DNA of 64,000 nt from Alteromonadaceae bacterium M269 (GCA_004353515.1 SMNZ01000005.1:124001-188000); one strand, 5' to 3'. Counted from the stretch's first letter, positions 43,537-53,428 are shown. Program-made: numbers and translations. The notes: generated from the letters alone by a model not told the origin.

Positions 43537-46500
43537 TTAAAACTGATATTGGGTTATGTGCATGCTATCTAATCTGTCAATAAGATGCTGCACTTGGCTT
43601 GGCCTATCTAAACAGTGATGCGCTTGCACATAAGGCAGCAGTAATTCAAAGCTACTACTCACACTAATGGTAGGCTGTAAGAGATTAATCACTTGTAGGC
43701 AAGCCATTTTTTTAGCCTGATTATTATTAGCTTGAAAGTACTCTATTTGTTTGGCTGCTGTTAGATAAATATTACTTAATGAGAAAAGTAATTTAGTATT
43801 CTCAGGTTGTTTTTCTAATAATTTTTCCAACTTGGGGATGGCTAAGTTAATTGCTTTTTGTGATAAGTTCCACTGATTATTCAGTTGATAGCCTTTGATA
43901 TAGACGCTTAAAAGGGATGGTGCTTTCTCAGCTTTACTTAGTAGTTTTTCAAAGTCCTCCGCTTTAATTTGTGAGACTAAGGTTTCGCTATCAGTTATTT
44001 TAGCTAAATAATGTTGTAACGCTTGAGCGGCAATAAGTTGTAACTGCCATACTTGATTTGAATTATCCTGGGCTAACATCTGATTAAAGTAATTAATGGA
44101 ATTTAATATGGCCTGATTAGCGGCTGTATAATTACCCAGATAATATAATATATTAGCATTATTGAAATAAGAGTAAGCTAAGTTTTCTAGTAAATCTGCG
44201 CTGTCTTTATGAATAACTAATAAGCGGTTAACAATTGCCTGGGCCTCTTCTCTAGTTTTCACAGCAACTTGTAAATAACCCAGTTGTTCTTCACTTTCAG
44301 CTAACCACTCCAAAGTGTCGGCAATATCTATTTGGGCTATATCATCTATAGGTAAACCTTCAACAAGTTTATATTGAATATCTAATGCACTCAGAAAAGC
44401 ATTTCTGGCGATCGCATGTTGTTGTAATTTAGTATTTGAACTGCCAATAGCCATATATGAATATGATAGCTCCAGTTGGTTATCTGGATTGTTTGGATCC
44501 TGCGATATCATATTTTGGCTGTATAACAGATACCGCTCAAAAAAAGCTTTTGCCTCAATGAAATCAGCTGCGTCCATTGCTAGCTGTCCCTGCCAAAATG
44601 CATTAGCGCCTATAGTTTTAAGTAATTCAAGGTTGTCAGGCTGTTGGTTTTGTAAGTTATCCAAAATTGCATTAGCCGAGACAAAGGCTTGCTTGGCTTC
44701 ATTGTTTTTATTTCGTGAATAGGCTACTTCACCCATAGCACCTAGCGTTTGTGCATGTTGAAAGCGGGCTTTAAAGTTCTCTTCTGAATGCGTATAAGTC
44801 AGCAAAGAAAATCCCGATGGTTGCTGTTCTTGTTGGCTAAAGTACTCCAAGGCTTTGTTGCTGATGCCATCAAGCAAGTCCATCCGCCTGACACTTCTGA
44901 GTTTGTCGGCAAATTCACCAACCATAAAGCCTAATAGACTTTCGGCTTCCAACCTTTTTTGTTGTGCTAGATATTCGGACTGTTGGCTTTTGTAGCTCAT
45001 CAGAACGGAGGTAAAGGTGAGCATGCAGAGTAAAGCGACAATAGCTCTTTTCGCCCAGCGTTTAGTTTTAGCGCGAGCGTTAGAGGCTTTGATCAATTCT
45101 AGTTCTTGAACTTCCAGCGTAAAGGCGGAGTTTTTCCTGAGCGTCAGTGCTTCTTGGAGAGGCTTCCCATCAGCCAGCAAGTAAGCTCTATTTTTGTCTT
45201 CTTTAAGCCAACGTTGTGCAAGATCTTGTAGTTGTCTTTTGGTCGTTAAGCTTTCTCTATGGGCAATGATCCACTCGCTGGCGCGTGGCCATCGTCTTAA
45301 TAAGGCTTCGTGAGCAACGCTAAAGCAAGGTTCTTCATTTTGTAAGTGCGACACAAAGAGTCGACTATCAACCATTGCTTGTACAAAGTCTTTTTGGCTT
45401 TGGGTCGATAGTTGTGACCATCTGGCCGCGCGACTAGTTATAGACTTACCGTCTGGGTTTAGTGTTACCAATAAGGAAAGAACATAAGCGAGTTCTTGCT
45501 GGTGGCTTTGCGGAAGTTGTTGATGAATTTCTTCCGCTTTTTTGCCGATAGCACCTTCGATACCGCCTAAGGTTTTGTAAACACTAGTTAATAGCTCATC
45601 TGACTCGCTACGTTGTAAATAGAGTTCTTGCAGCGTGTATTGCAACATGGGCAGTGCGTCTGGGTTATTAGTGGCCTCAGTCGCTAATATTTCATCGAGG
45701 GGTAATCCTGAGGCTTCATCTTTCGACCAAGCTAAGTTAGCTGCCGCGGCGGGTAACCGAATCATCTGTGACAAGTCAGCATGCGTCGGTGGTGTCAAGT
45801 CGAAATGTGAGCCGTAAGCTTTACCGCTCATTAAACTGGGTTGATTAACAACGAGAGGATAGAAGTCATTTCTGCAGGCACTGAAAACAACGACCGAACC
45901 AGAGTTTGCTAGCTTTTCAATAATAGACAGTAATTGTGTGCGATCTTGGTCAGCGTACAAAGGTGATGATAGTAGGATTTCTAATCGATCAACGAATAGG
46001 CTTAGTAAAGGTATCAACCCACTACCGCCATTTTGTGCTAACTCACAGGCTTTTTGACAGCGCTGGATAACGCTATCGATATTAGCAGTAAGCTGTTTCG
46101 CCAGATCATCTGCACTAAGCCCATCAAAAACAGGTATGTCTTTGACATCCCAATCTAAAAGTACACCTGCGAGATCGAGTAATAATCGACCTTGTGTGAC
46201 GTCGGCTAAGTCCAGGCTGACATGACTTTCAACACGAATACCGTCATATCCCCTGCTATTCATCAACTTAGGTAAAACCCCGGCGTTAACGAGTGATGAT
46301 TTACCTGTTCCACTAGGGCCAAGTATTAAGGTAAAAGCACGCTTATGCTCTATTCGTTTGGATAAACGATTCAACAAAATGGCTATTTGTTCGTTACGTC
46401 CAAAAAAAACATTAGCATCTGTGGTTTCAAATGCGCTTAGTCCAGGGAAAGGCGAGCCACCCTGCCACGTCTCAGTTTCAGTGCTAGTTGTTGGTTCCAG

Positions 46501-46818
46501 AGGAAAACTGACGTCTGCAATGATTTGATAGCCGCGTTTTCGAATGGTTTCGATATAAGTGGGAGCAGATGCTTTATCGCCTAATGCCTTGCGTAACTGT
46601 GTAATAGCTTTGTGCACTGGGTTGTCACCAATATGCGTATTACCCCAGCAACTGTCGGCTATTTCGTCGGCACTAAGCACTTCGCCCTTTCGTTGGCAGA
46701 GAAGCAGTAAAACATCCATAGCTTTAGGTTCTAGCTGTTTAACTGAATCACCTAAACGTAACGAATTTGTTGTTGGCGTTGCTTGCCACTGGCCAATATA
46801 GAATGGATGTTTAATCAC
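43537..46818 (-). CDS. Winged-helix/nSTAND ATPase/TPR regulator
   Basis: 1093 residues from a GTG start. Residues 1-105 are an OmpR-type winged helix (NPVHKAITQLRKALGD, TIRKRGYQI). An nSTAND-like P-loop ATPase follows (Walker A GPSGTGKS at about 167-174; Walker B region LLSLFVDRLEILL), then one TM helix near 590-607 (KRAIVALLCMLTFTSVLMSY) and a TPR-type helical repeat region to the end. The order resembles CadC-like membrane regulators with a STAND switch, so it probably senses something outside and controls DNA directly. It is the first gene of the minigene/export cluster and probably its regulator (inference). Confidence 0.85.
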   Translation of the reverse strand: MIKHPFYIGQWQATPTTNSLRLGDSVKQLEPKAMDVLLLLCQRKGEVLSADEIADSCWGNTHIGDNPVHKAITQLRKALGDKASAPTYIETIRKRGYQIIADVSFPLEPTTSTETETWQGGSPFPGLSAFETTDANVFFGRNEQIAILLNRLSKRIEHKRAFTLILGPSGTGKSSLVNAGVLPKLMNSRGYDGIRVESHVSLDLADVTQGRLLLDLAGVLLDWDVKDIPVFDGLSADDLAKQLTANIDSVIQRCQKACELAQNGGSGLIPLLSLFVDRLEILLSSPLYADQDRTQLLSIIEKLANSGSVVVFSACRNDFYPLVVNQPSLMSGKAYGSHFDLTPPTHADLSQMIRLPAAAANLAWSKDEASGLPLDEILATEATNNPDALPMLQYTLQELYLQRSESDELLTSVYKTLGGIEGAIGKKAEEIHQQLPQSHQQELAYVLSLLVTLNPDGKSITSRAARWSQLSTQSQKDFVQAMVDSRLFVSHLQNEEPCFSVAHEALLRRWPRASEWIIAHRESLTTKRQLQDLAQRWLKEDKNRAYLLADGKPLQEALTLRKNSAFTLEVQELELIKASNARAKTKRWAKRAIVALLCMLTFTSVLMSYKSQQSEYLAQQKRLEAESLLGFMVGEFADKLRSVRRMDLLDGISNKALEYFSQQEQQPSGFSLLTYTHSEENFKARFQHAQTLGAMGEVAYSRNKNNEAKQAFVSANAILDNLQNQQPDNLELLKTIGANAFWQGQLAMDAADFIEAKAFFERYLLYSQNMISQDPNNPDNQLELSYSYMAIGSSNTKLQQHAIARNAFLSALDIQYKLVEGLPIDDIAQIDIADTLEWLAESEEQLGYLQVAVKTREEAQAIVNRLLVIHKDSADLLENLAYSYFNNANILYYLGNYTAANQAILNSINYFNQMLAQDNSNQVWQLQLIAAQALQHYLAKITDSETLVSQIKAEDFEKLLSKAEKAPSLLSVYIKGYQLNNQWNLSQKAINLAIPKLEKLLEKQPENTKLLFSLSNIYLTAAKQIEYFQANNNQAKKMACLQVINLLQPTISVSSSFELLLPYVQAHHCLDRPSQVQHLIDRLDSMHITQYQF

Positions 46819-47097
46819 AGGCGGTCTTATTTAAACCCGGCATTTTTAAAGGCTTGGTGTTAACTAATACATCATATTAAGGACAAGAGATAAAGAATTG
46901 GGATAAAAAATTGACAAATTGGTTTGTTTTTTGACCTTATGCATACTAACTAACGATAACTCAGGCTTAAATTAACGAGTAGTCAGGTTATCCAATGTAT
47001 GAAAATTGTGATTTGCCTTATGTATTAGCGACTTTATGCTTACTAGGATCTTTACAAAAAAGCTCAACAGGCCCTCAGTACTTAATTGAGATTCAAC

Positions 47098-47940
47098 ATG
47101 AAAAATTTACTTATAGTTACTTTGATTTGGATGCTGTGCTTCCCCGTGTTTGCACAGAAGGGCGCTTATTTGGGGCATTTGTCTTGGATTGCTGCTGAAG
47201 AGCGCATGAAGAACACCCCAATTGTTATCATCCCTTTTGGTGCAGGCGCTAAAGAGCATGGTCCACACCTGCCGATGAATGCCGATCAAGCGGTTATGGA
47301 CTACTTAATTGAACAAGCAGTTTCAGCAGAAAATGTCATTGTGACGCCACCAGTTTTACATGGCTGGTTTCCAGCTTTTAGAGGTTTCCCCGGTACAGAG
47401 GTGAGCGATCCTGATGTTTTTAGGCAATATGTGCAGCAAATAGCCGAATCTCTGGTAAGGCAGGGAGCTCAACGCATTGTTTTTTTGAATATGGGGATTT
47501 TTAGAGCAACAGGATTACCTCTTTCTATCGCGGCTAGAGAAGTACGTGTAGAAACAGGAGTTCCGACTCTGGTTGTTAACTGGGATGACTTGGAAACCGA
47601 TGAAGCTGCGAGTGTCTTCGAGCAAAAATCCGGTGGCCATGCTGATGAGGTTGAAACGTCAATTAACCTTTACTTGCAACCTGAGAAAGTCGATATGTCG
47701 CTTGCTATTAAGGACTATCGAGAACACCTTAAAAAAGAGTATGGTGGTTATAGACCGGGGCTTTTTTCCAAAGATAAATCAGATCCTTTCTACTCTGAAA
47801 GTGGATTATCGGGCGATCCGACGCTAGCGACAGCTGAAAAAGGAAAAAAAGTTCTGCAAATCATGAGTAAAGAGTGGTTAAGTATCTTGCGAGGCTTTGC
47901 TACTTCTCCGACAAAAGGAAAACAAATTGGAACAAACTAA
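47098..47940 (+). CDS. Creatininase family protein, exported
   Basis: 280 residues from ATG 47098, with a signal peptide ending CFPVFAQ. Creatininase-fold metal residues are present: IPFGAGAKEHGPHLPMNAD with Glu and His, and GGHADEVETS with His and Glu. The family includes creatinine amidohydrolase and other metal-dependent amidohydrolases; the substrate is not known. It diverges from the winged-helix/nSTAND gene. Its last codons overlap the alkyltransferase-like gene. Confidence 0.85.
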   Translation: MKNLLIVTLIWMLCFPVFAQKGAYLGHLSWIAAEERMKNTPIVIIPFGAGAKEHGPHLPMNADQAVMDYLIEQAVSAENVIVTPPVLHGWFPAFRGFPGTEVSDPDVFRQYVQQIAESLVRQGAQRIVFLNMGIFRATGLPLSIAAREVRVETGVPTLVVNWDDLETDEAASVFEQKSGGHADEVETSINLYLQPEKVDMSLAIKDYREHLKKEYGGYRPGLFSKDKSDPFYSESGLSGDPTLATAEKGKKVLQIMSKEWLSILRGFATSPTKGKQIGTN

Positions 47941-48268
47941 CCTACAACCTATTTGGGATGCCGTCGCTAAAATACCCAACGGTAAAGTGGCATCTTATGG
48001 GCAAATCGCCGAGATGGCCGGTATGAAAGGTGAAGCACAGTTTGTTGGGCGTAGTCTAAGTAATGTTCCCAAACGGTTAAATTTGCCTTGGCACAGGGTT
48101 ATTCGTGGTGATGGCTCTATCGCGTTTCCGGAAGATTCTTTGATTGCAAAAGAGCAGGCACAAAGACTGATTGACGAAGGTATTACTGTCATCAACAACA
48201 AAGTGCCAATGCAAGTATTTCAATGGACGAGAGAAGAAACCGGGTCGCAGTTCCAACTAGAACTTTGA
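47927..48268 (+). CDS. Alkyltransferase-like (ATL) protein
   Basis: 113 residues. The MGMT-type DNA-binding fold is clear (GKVASYGQIAEMAG, FVGRSLSNVPKRLNLPWHRVIRGDGSIAFP), but the active-site motif is PWHRV in place of PCHRV, so it cannot accept alkyl groups; such ATL proteins bind O6-alkylguanine and recruit nucleotide excision repair. The best start is TTG 47927 with AAGGA seven bases upstream. It overlaps the creatininase gene end by 14 bases, so translation is coupled. Confidence 0.9.
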   Translation: MEQTNLQPIWDAVAKIPNGKVASYGQIAEMAGMKGEAQFVGRSLSNVPKRLNLPWHRVIRGDGSIAFPEDSLIAKEQAQRLIDEGITVINNKVPMQVFQWTREETGSQFQLEL

Positions 48269-48355
48269 TGCTTTTGTAGTCTTGAGAGTATCTATTAGGC
48301 TTCAACACTATATACTTTAAAGCTTCTAGTTATTGCTTTTGGTATTTCATTTTTC

Positions 48356-49852
48356 GTGTCTCAATTTTTTGAAACCGCTGGTTGTAAAATTTTTGCTCGT
48401 AGCGGGAAGATTGTCTTTGATGGTGCCGAGATCAGCGTCCGTCCTAAGACTTTTCAATTATTGGTTTTGCTTGTCTCATCTAAGGAAATAATCTCAAAGC
48501 AGCAAATTCTTGAAGAAATCTGGGATGATGTGTTTGTTGATGAGCAAGTCATTTTTCAATCGATAAAAGAGTTACGGAAGATCTTTGCTGGAAAAGACGT
48601 CATAAAAACCTATCCGCGCAAAGGCTATGTTTGGACCGCTGACGTGCAGGTTTTGGTGTCGGAGCATCACACTAAGAATGAGATAGAGCAAGATACCAAA
48701 AGAAAACCATCAGCCACAATGTGGTTGAGCGGCGGCTTATCCCTATTAGTTTTCGCTGTCATTCTCTATTTTTTAATTATTCCAAATACACCGGCTATTA
48801 CAGGTTCGGTTGTTGTCTTGCCCGTGAAAAATAATATTGAAGATACTAATCATCAGTGGGTACGTTATGGAGCCATGGACCAAATTATTCAAAGGTTGTC
48901 ATCAGGCGATGAAGTAGGTGTATTGAACACTGACTATGTTATGGAAGTCATGAAAAGAGCGAATATGCCAATGGAAGGTTTTGGCAGAGAGCATATTGAA
49001 AAGGTGTTTGTCGTTTCGGGAACAACGTTGGTAGTTGAAGCGGCGTTGGCTGGTAATTCGAGTGACTACAAGCTGATCTATAACTTACATCAGAAAAATG
49101 GCACTGAGAGAGGCGTCATCTTAGAGCAAAGTATTGGTGTTGCCATTGATAAGTTAGCGCACGTTATCAATCAAAAGCTTGGCAACAAGATTAACGCTCC
49201 TGCAATACCGTATCAGTCAGCATTTGCGAATGAAATGCTTGCTGAGGCGATACAAATGAAAGATAAAGGGGATAGTTTAGGTTCAAAAGAACTATTGGAA
49301 GCGATAACAGTTACTGACCCTGGTAACCTAACAGCGAAAAGGTTGTTGTTGGAACTAGCTATACAAAGTGTTGATACGGTCGCAGCAGATAGTATCCTTG
49401 CTGATGCCATTCCGAGAGCTTTAGATGCAGGAAATACGAAAGAGCTTATTCGTTTACGTTTTTTTTCGGCTATGAACGCTGTACATAAAGGTGATGTAGA
49501 GTTGGGCCAGAAGTTGATAGAGGATGTGAAAGTACAAGCTGAATCTATCAAAGATTGGTTGTATTTGGCTTACGCATACGAGTTTACTGGTTTATTGAAT
49601 CAACGCTTGGCCAACTATGAGTTAGCGCAGCAGAGTTTTGAGACTGCTATTGGTTATCATCAGGTACTTCAGTGCCCATTAGGGCAATCTAACGGGTTGA
49701 TGCACTTATCTGTATTAGCACATGTACAAGGCGACTTGGATGTCGCCAAATACAATGCAAAACGCTCGTTGGATATCATCGAAAAGCGTGAGCTGTTAAC
49801 CAAGAAACCAGGTGTTGAATCTTGGATAAAACAAATTGAAGCGCATCAGTAA
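48356..49852 (+). CDS. CadC-like membrane transcription regulator with TPR region
   Basis: 498 residues from GTG 48356. An OmpR-type winged helix (residues 1-105, with RPKTFQLLVLLVSSKEIISKQQ and TYPRKGYVW) is followed by one TM segment (about 122-142, LSGGLSLLVFAVILYFLIIP) and a periplasmic part with TPR-like helices at the end (ELLEAITVTDPGNLTAKRLLLELA; YELAQQSFETAIGYHQV). This is the ToxR/CadC membrane one-component design. It has no neighbour that obviously is its target. A paralogue with an added STAND ATPase is at 43.5-46.8 kb. Confidence 0.85.
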   Translation: MSQFFETAGCKIFARSGKIVFDGAEISVRPKTFQLLVLLVSSKEIISKQQILEEIWDDVFVDEQVIFQSIKELRKIFAGKDVIKTYPRKGYVWTADVQVLVSEHHTKNEIEQDTKRKPSATMWLSGGLSLLVFAVILYFLIIPNTPAITGSVVVLPVKNNIEDTNHQWVRYGAMDQIIQRLSSGDEVGVLNTDYVMEVMKRANMPMEGFGREHIEKVFVVSGTTLVVEAALAGNSSDYKLIYNLHQKNGTERGVILEQSIGVAIDKLAHVINQKLGNKINAPAIPYQSAFANEMLAEAIQMKDKGDSLGSKELLEAITVTDPGNLTAKRLLLELAIQSVDTVAADSILADAIPRALDAGNTKELIRLRFFSAMNAVHKGDVELGQKLIEDVKVQAESIKDWLYLAYAYEFTGLLNQRLANYELAQQSFETAIGYHQVLQCPLGQSNGLMHLSVLAHVQGDLDVAKYNAKRSLDIIEKRELLTKKPGVESWIKQIEAHQ

Positions 49853-49867
49853 GTTCGCTTTCTATTT

Positions 49868-50383
49868 TCACAATGCCAAAGTAAACGAGAAATTGACCGC
49901 GTTAATTTTCCAGCCGCTACGCGTGTTGATGAGTTGCCAATGTTCTTGTCCATGGTTAGTGAGTTTTCCATCTTTAAAAAACTCATAATCAAAACTCACC
50001 GAAGCCACTTCTTTGTCCGAAGTGATTTTAACGTTTTTGAATGTTTCTTTGTTCTCTTGGTTTGAATTAACAATGCCTTTTATAAATTCTTGAGGTGTAC
50101 TGTTCATTACTTTAGGTTGTTCTGCAAATTTCTTATCTTTCTTTTCCAAATCGCTTAACGTTTTATCACTGATAACTCCAACCCAAGATACGTTTTGGGT
50201 AAGGAACAGAGATAGAAATAATGCTTCATCTTTCTCTTGTATTGAATGTTTAAAAGCCTCAATGACATCCCAAACTGAGTTTGGTTTGTTGTTTTCGTTT
50301 GCTAATGATGGAAACGATAATGCAGTGGCAAATAAAAGCGTGAATGAGTAAATCGGAAGTCTCTTTGATAGTGAGAGTGCCAT
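49868..50383 (-). CDS. Secreted NTF2-like protein
   Basis: About 171 residues from ATG 50383 (GGAG nine bases upstream; ATG 50398 is an alternative). A signal peptide (IYSFTLLFATALSFPSLAN) precedes an NTF2/SnoaL-like domain (VIEAFKHSIQEKDEALFLSLFLTQNVSWVG ending EHWQLINTRSGWKINAVNFSF). It is probably a periplasmic ligand-binding or scaffolding protein; role unknown. It is convergent with the CadC-like gene and divergent from another small NTF2-type gene. Confidence 0.8.
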   Translation of the reverse strand: MALSLSKRLPIYSFTLLFATALSFPSLANENNKPNSVWDVIEAFKHSIQEKDEALFLSLFLTQNVSWVGVISDKTLSDLEKKDKKFAEQPKVMNSTPQEFIKGIVNSNQENKETFKNVKITSDKEVASVSFDYEFFKDGKLTNHGQEHWQLINTRSGWKINAVNFSFTLAL

Positions 50384-50567
50384 ATTCGTAATCTCCATTG
50401 GAAGTCATAAAACATGCGCTCTATCAGCGCGAATGAACTCGCTTAGCGTGCTTTTTAAAGTTGTATTCTTCCAATGAAATAAACTGAAACTATCTGAAAT
50501 TTAGCCTGTATTTAAGGGTAAGAAGCGGTCACAATGGAATATTCGGTAAGCGAATTTTGGGGTAACT

Positions 50568-51008
50568 ATGCGTTTAACTCTTTTTGTGATAATGGCCTGT
50601 TTTATGATCTCAGTCGAAGCTAATGAACAAGAAATTATGAAGCCAATTCATTCTCTTTTTGATGGGATGCGCGAGGGTAACGGCGATAAAGTAAGGAAGG
50701 CTTTTGGCCCTGATGCTATTTTCTATCGAGCGCATGGGGAGCTTAGGCCAGGAAGCTCAGCGGAAGATTTCGCGAAAGCGGTTGAGCAGCCTAGAGATAA
50801 AATATGGGATGAAAAAATTTGGGATGTTGATATCAAAGTCGACGCCAAATTGGCGTCGGTTTGGACTAAGTTTGCTTTCTATTTAGGTGAAGACCTCAGG
50901 CACTGTGGCGTTAATTCATTTCAGCTCTATCACTTTGATGATGGGTGGAAGATCATCTACCTCGTTGACACCTATAGAGACAAAGGATATACGGGAAAAC
51001 CTGAGTAA
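50568..51008 (+). CDS. Secreted NTF2/lumazine-binding-like small protein
   Basis: 146 residues with a signal peptide (LTLFVIMACFMISVEA) and an NTF2-fold domain (IHSLFDGMREGNGDKVRKAFGPDAIFYRA; NSFQLYHFDDGWKIIYLVDTY). The layout equals putative lumazine-binding (PF12893-like) proteins. The function is unknown. It is divergent from another secreted NTF2-like protein, so the pair may be paralogues. Confidence 0.8.
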   Translation: MRLTLFVIMACFMISVEANEQEIMKPIHSLFDGMREGNGDKVRKAFGPDAIFYRAHGELRPGSSAEDFAKAVEQPRDKIWDEKIWDVDIKVDAKLASVWTKFAFYLGEDLRHCGVNSFQLYHFDDGWKIIYLVDTYRDKGYTGKPE

Positions 51009-51028
51009 AAGCTCAGCCCTTCCCAAAA

Positions 51029-51469
51029 CTAAAAGTACAGCTTGTCTGCGGCAATAATCATTAAGATTACGTGAGGATAGGCGATTGTTGGTTTGAGCGA
51101 CTGCTTGATGTATTCAGCGACAAGCCCAACAACGCCTGGCCTAGACGCCGCCCATTGAATATTGAATTGCATGCCCTGGACCTCTAATTTTTCTGGGCTT
51201 TCTCCAGATAATATTTGGCCTATCGCTTTTTCGACAGATTCGATACGTGTTGCCATTCTGCTTTGAAAAGTCTTCCAAATACCGTCCTGTAGCCATAAAG
51301 CCGCACAGACAAACAAAGCCCAATAACCTACACCCAATGCAAAAATTAACCAGGTGGTTACCACAACATTGACTAATTTTATAACAAGTGAGAATTTCTC
51401 GTAGTTGTCGTATTGGTTCTGCAGCGTTACCCACTCTTTCTGCAATGTGGAGAGGTGATTATCGGTCAT
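51029..51469 (-). CDS. Two-to-three-TM membrane protein of unknown function
   Basis: 146 residues. Hydrophobic segments are at about 25-68 (LVIKLVNVVVTTWLIFALGVGYWALFVCAALWL) and at the C-terminus (PTIAYPHVILMIIAADKLYF); between them lies a soluble, acidic helix (ESVEKAIGQILSGESPEKLEV). I cannot name the family. It is convergent with the NTF2-like gene and divergent from the 2-oxoglutarate oxygenase. Confidence 0.72.
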   Translation of the reverse strand: MTDNHLSTLQKEWVTLQNQYDNYEKFSLVIKLVNVVVTTWLIFALGVGYWALFVCAALWLQDGIWKTFQSRMATRIESVEKAIGQILSGESPEKLEVQGMQFNIQWAASRPGVVGLVAEYIKQSLKPTIAYPHVILMIIAADKLYF

Positions 51470-51604
51470 ATGAGTTCTATTAAATTGAATCAGTGTCGCT
51501 CGGACGTAACTTAATCAATATAGTTTGACATAATTACGTTGTAATTAAATGGCATTTAGCTATATCTGAGTTTGTTCGATACACGAATACAAGGTGCGTA
51601 GAAA

Positions 51605-52657
51605 ATGCCGAAGTTAAATGATACTCATCAAAAGAATATAACGAAGAAAGAGTTCGATCCTTTTGAAAAGGAACGATTGCTTCGCGAAGAGTCATTAACT
51701 TGGGATACTTCTAAGCCCACTAATGCCGCTAAAGATGACATCCCAATTATTGATTTAGCCTCCTACTTTACTACTGGTTCAGCAGAGGCACTGGGTGCTG
51801 TTGCTGATGAACTTAGACATGCCTGTGAGGAAGTCGGCTTTTTCTCTATTGTCGGACACCAAATACCTCACGAAATAACCCAAATCATGTTTACTATGAT
51901 CGAGCAATTTCACGATTTATCCATTGAAGAGAAACTACAGATCAAAATGGATAGGCCAGATTGGCCTGTCGGTGGCGTGGGCTATTTGCCATTCAAAAAT
52001 CGTAAGTTACCTGCAAGAGATACTGGGAATAGAAACGAAGCCTTTGTTTTAAAATGTGATCACAGAATCTCAATGCGTGACAACCAATGGCTTGATGAGT
52101 CTCTTTTACCAGAGTTTAGACAAACATCAGAAGCATATGCCCATCATATGGTGGAGCTTGGTATGCGGATGCTACCGATTTTCGCCAGAGCGCTTGAAAT
52201 GCCAGCTAATTTTTTTGATCAAGCTTTTCTCGATCCTTTGTATCGCTTGCGTATGACGCACTATCCGCCCGCTGAAGAAATAACAGAAGATGATGAGTTT
52301 GGCATTGCTCCTCACGTTGATACAAGCTTCTGTACTATCCTTGCACAGGACCAGCCTGGGCTCAGTATTTATAGTGAAAAACGCAGTGCTTGGCTGAATG
52401 TTCCCATGATTGAAGGTGGATTTATTGTGAACTCCGGTGAGCTTTTGCGACAGTGGACTAACGATAGATTCCTGAGTGTTAAGCATTTTGTGAAAACGAA
52501 TATCAGTGGGGTGTCGCGTTATGCGATTCCGTTTTTCTTCAATGCGAACTCGCAGCACAAGATGGTTTGTGTGCCGAGCTGTTGTGGGCCAGATAATCCG
52601 CCTAAGTATCCCCCACTCAGCTACGAAGAAAGTCAGGCGGTCGCGCAAGGGGAATAA
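51605..52657 (+). CDS. 2-oxoglutarate/Fe(II) oxygenase, isopenicillin N synthase family
   Basis: 350 residues. A DIOX_N-like N-terminus (IPIIDLASYF, ELRHACEEVGFFSIVGHQI) leads to the jelly-roll domain with the iron triad His-x-Asp in APHVDTSFC and distal His in LSVKHFVK, plus the 2-oxoglutarate Arg in GVSRYAIPFFF. It should hydroxylate or oxidise a small molecule; the substrate is unknown. The next gene, lexA, is 103 bases downstream with its own promoter. Confidence 0.88.
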   Translation: MPKLNDTHQKNITKKEFDPFEKERLLREESLTWDTSKPTNAAKDDIPIIDLASYFTTGSAEALGAVADELRHACEEVGFFSIVGHQIPHEITQIMFTMIEQFHDLSIEEKLQIKMDRPDWPVGGVGYLPFKNRKLPARDTGNRNEAFVLKCDHRISMRDNQWLDESLLPEFRQTSEAYAHHMVELGMRMLPIFARALEMPANFFDQAFLDPLYRLRMTHYPPAEEITEDDEFGIAPHVDTSFCTILAQDQPGLSIYSEKRSAWLNVPMIEGGFIVNSGELLRQWTNDRFLSVKHFVKTNISGVSRYAIPFFFNANSQHKMVCVPSCCGPDNPPKYPPLSYEESQAVAQGE

Positions 52658-52718
52658 AACACACTCGCTAATTATTCTGCCTGAATCGCTATCGCTGCCG
52701 CTTGTTATTTGTATTTAA

Positions 52719-52734
52719 CTGTATATACTCACAC
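52719..52734. promoter_or_regulatory. LexA (SOS) box 1
   Basis: CTGTATATACTCACAC is CTG-N10-CAC, one mismatch from the CTG-N10-CAG SOS consensus. It lies 27 bases before the lexA start. Confidence 0.65.
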
Positions 52735-52737
52735 TAA

Positions 52738-52753
52738 CTGTATAGAAAAACAG
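52738..52753. promoter_or_regulatory. LexA (SOS) box 2
   Basis: CTGTATAGAAAAACAG is a full CTG-N10-CAG match and lies seven bases before lexA. Two boxes in front of lexA match the autoregulated E. coli arrangement. Confidence 0.88.
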
Positions 52754-52760
52754 GCTGTTT

Positions 52761-53387
52761 ATGCGTCCACTAACTCCACGTCAAGAAGAAGTCTTGCAAC
52801 TCATCAAAGAAGCGATTGCTGAAACGGGTATGCCGCCTACGCGTGCTGAAATTGCTCGGCAATTAGGGTTTAAATCAGCTAATGCAGCTGAGGAACACCT
52901 TAAAGCTTTGGCTCGTAAAGGTATGATTGAAATGCTTCCTGGAACGTCTCGTGGTATCAAGCTAAATGTGCCGTTGGATGACGCTGCTAATGAGGATGAG
53001 GGATTACCATTAGTGGGACGTGTTGCTGCAGGTGAGCCAATCTTGGCGCAAGAACATGTTGAGAGTCACTATAAAGTCGATCCTGCTTTGTTCAAGCCAG
53101 CTGCTGACTTTTTACTTCGTGTTAATGGTGAAAGTATGAAAGATATCGGCATTATGGATGGCGATCTCTTAGCTGTTCATAGAACGGTTGATGTGACAAA
53201 CGGGCAAGTGGTTGTAGCTCGTGTTGATGAAGATGTAACGGTTAAGCGCTTTGAAAAGAAAGGAAGCCAGGTTTTGTTACATGCTGAAAACGAAGCCTTT
53301 TCTCCTATTAAAGTTGATTTAGCGAGCCAACCTTTCAATATTGAAGGTATTGCTGTTGGCGTTATTCGTAGCAGCGACTGGATGTAG
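52761..53387 (+). CDS. lexA: LexA, SOS repressor
   Basis: 208 residues. The N-terminal winged helix ([35 protein letters not shown]) binds the SOS boxes. The autocleavage Ala-Gly is in RVAAGEPIL, and the catalytic pair is Ser in NGESMKDIG and Lys in [11 protein letters not shown]. RecA filaments trigger self-cleavage and induce the SOS regulon. It is preceded by two SOS boxes and followed by a hairpin at 53429. It is not part of the cytochrome oxidase operon. Confidence 0.97.
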   Translation: MRPLTPRQEEVLQLIKEAIAETGMPPTRAEIARQLGFKSANAAEEHLKALARKGMIEMLPGTSRGIKLNVPLDDAANEDEGLPLVGRVAAGEPILAQEHVESHYKVDPALFKPAADFLLRVNGESMKDIGIMDGDLLAVHRTVDVTNGQVVVARVDEDVTVKRFEKKGSQVLLHAENEAFSPIKVDLASQPFNIEGIAVGVIRSSDWM

Positions 53388-53428
53388 TTAATCTAGCTTA
53401 TTTATTCTTCTCGAGAAAATAGACTTTC

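Noticed and set aside
46995-47198. 67-residue plus-strand frame before the creatininase gene
   Set aside because: It overlaps the creatininase signal peptide in another frame and has no family pattern.
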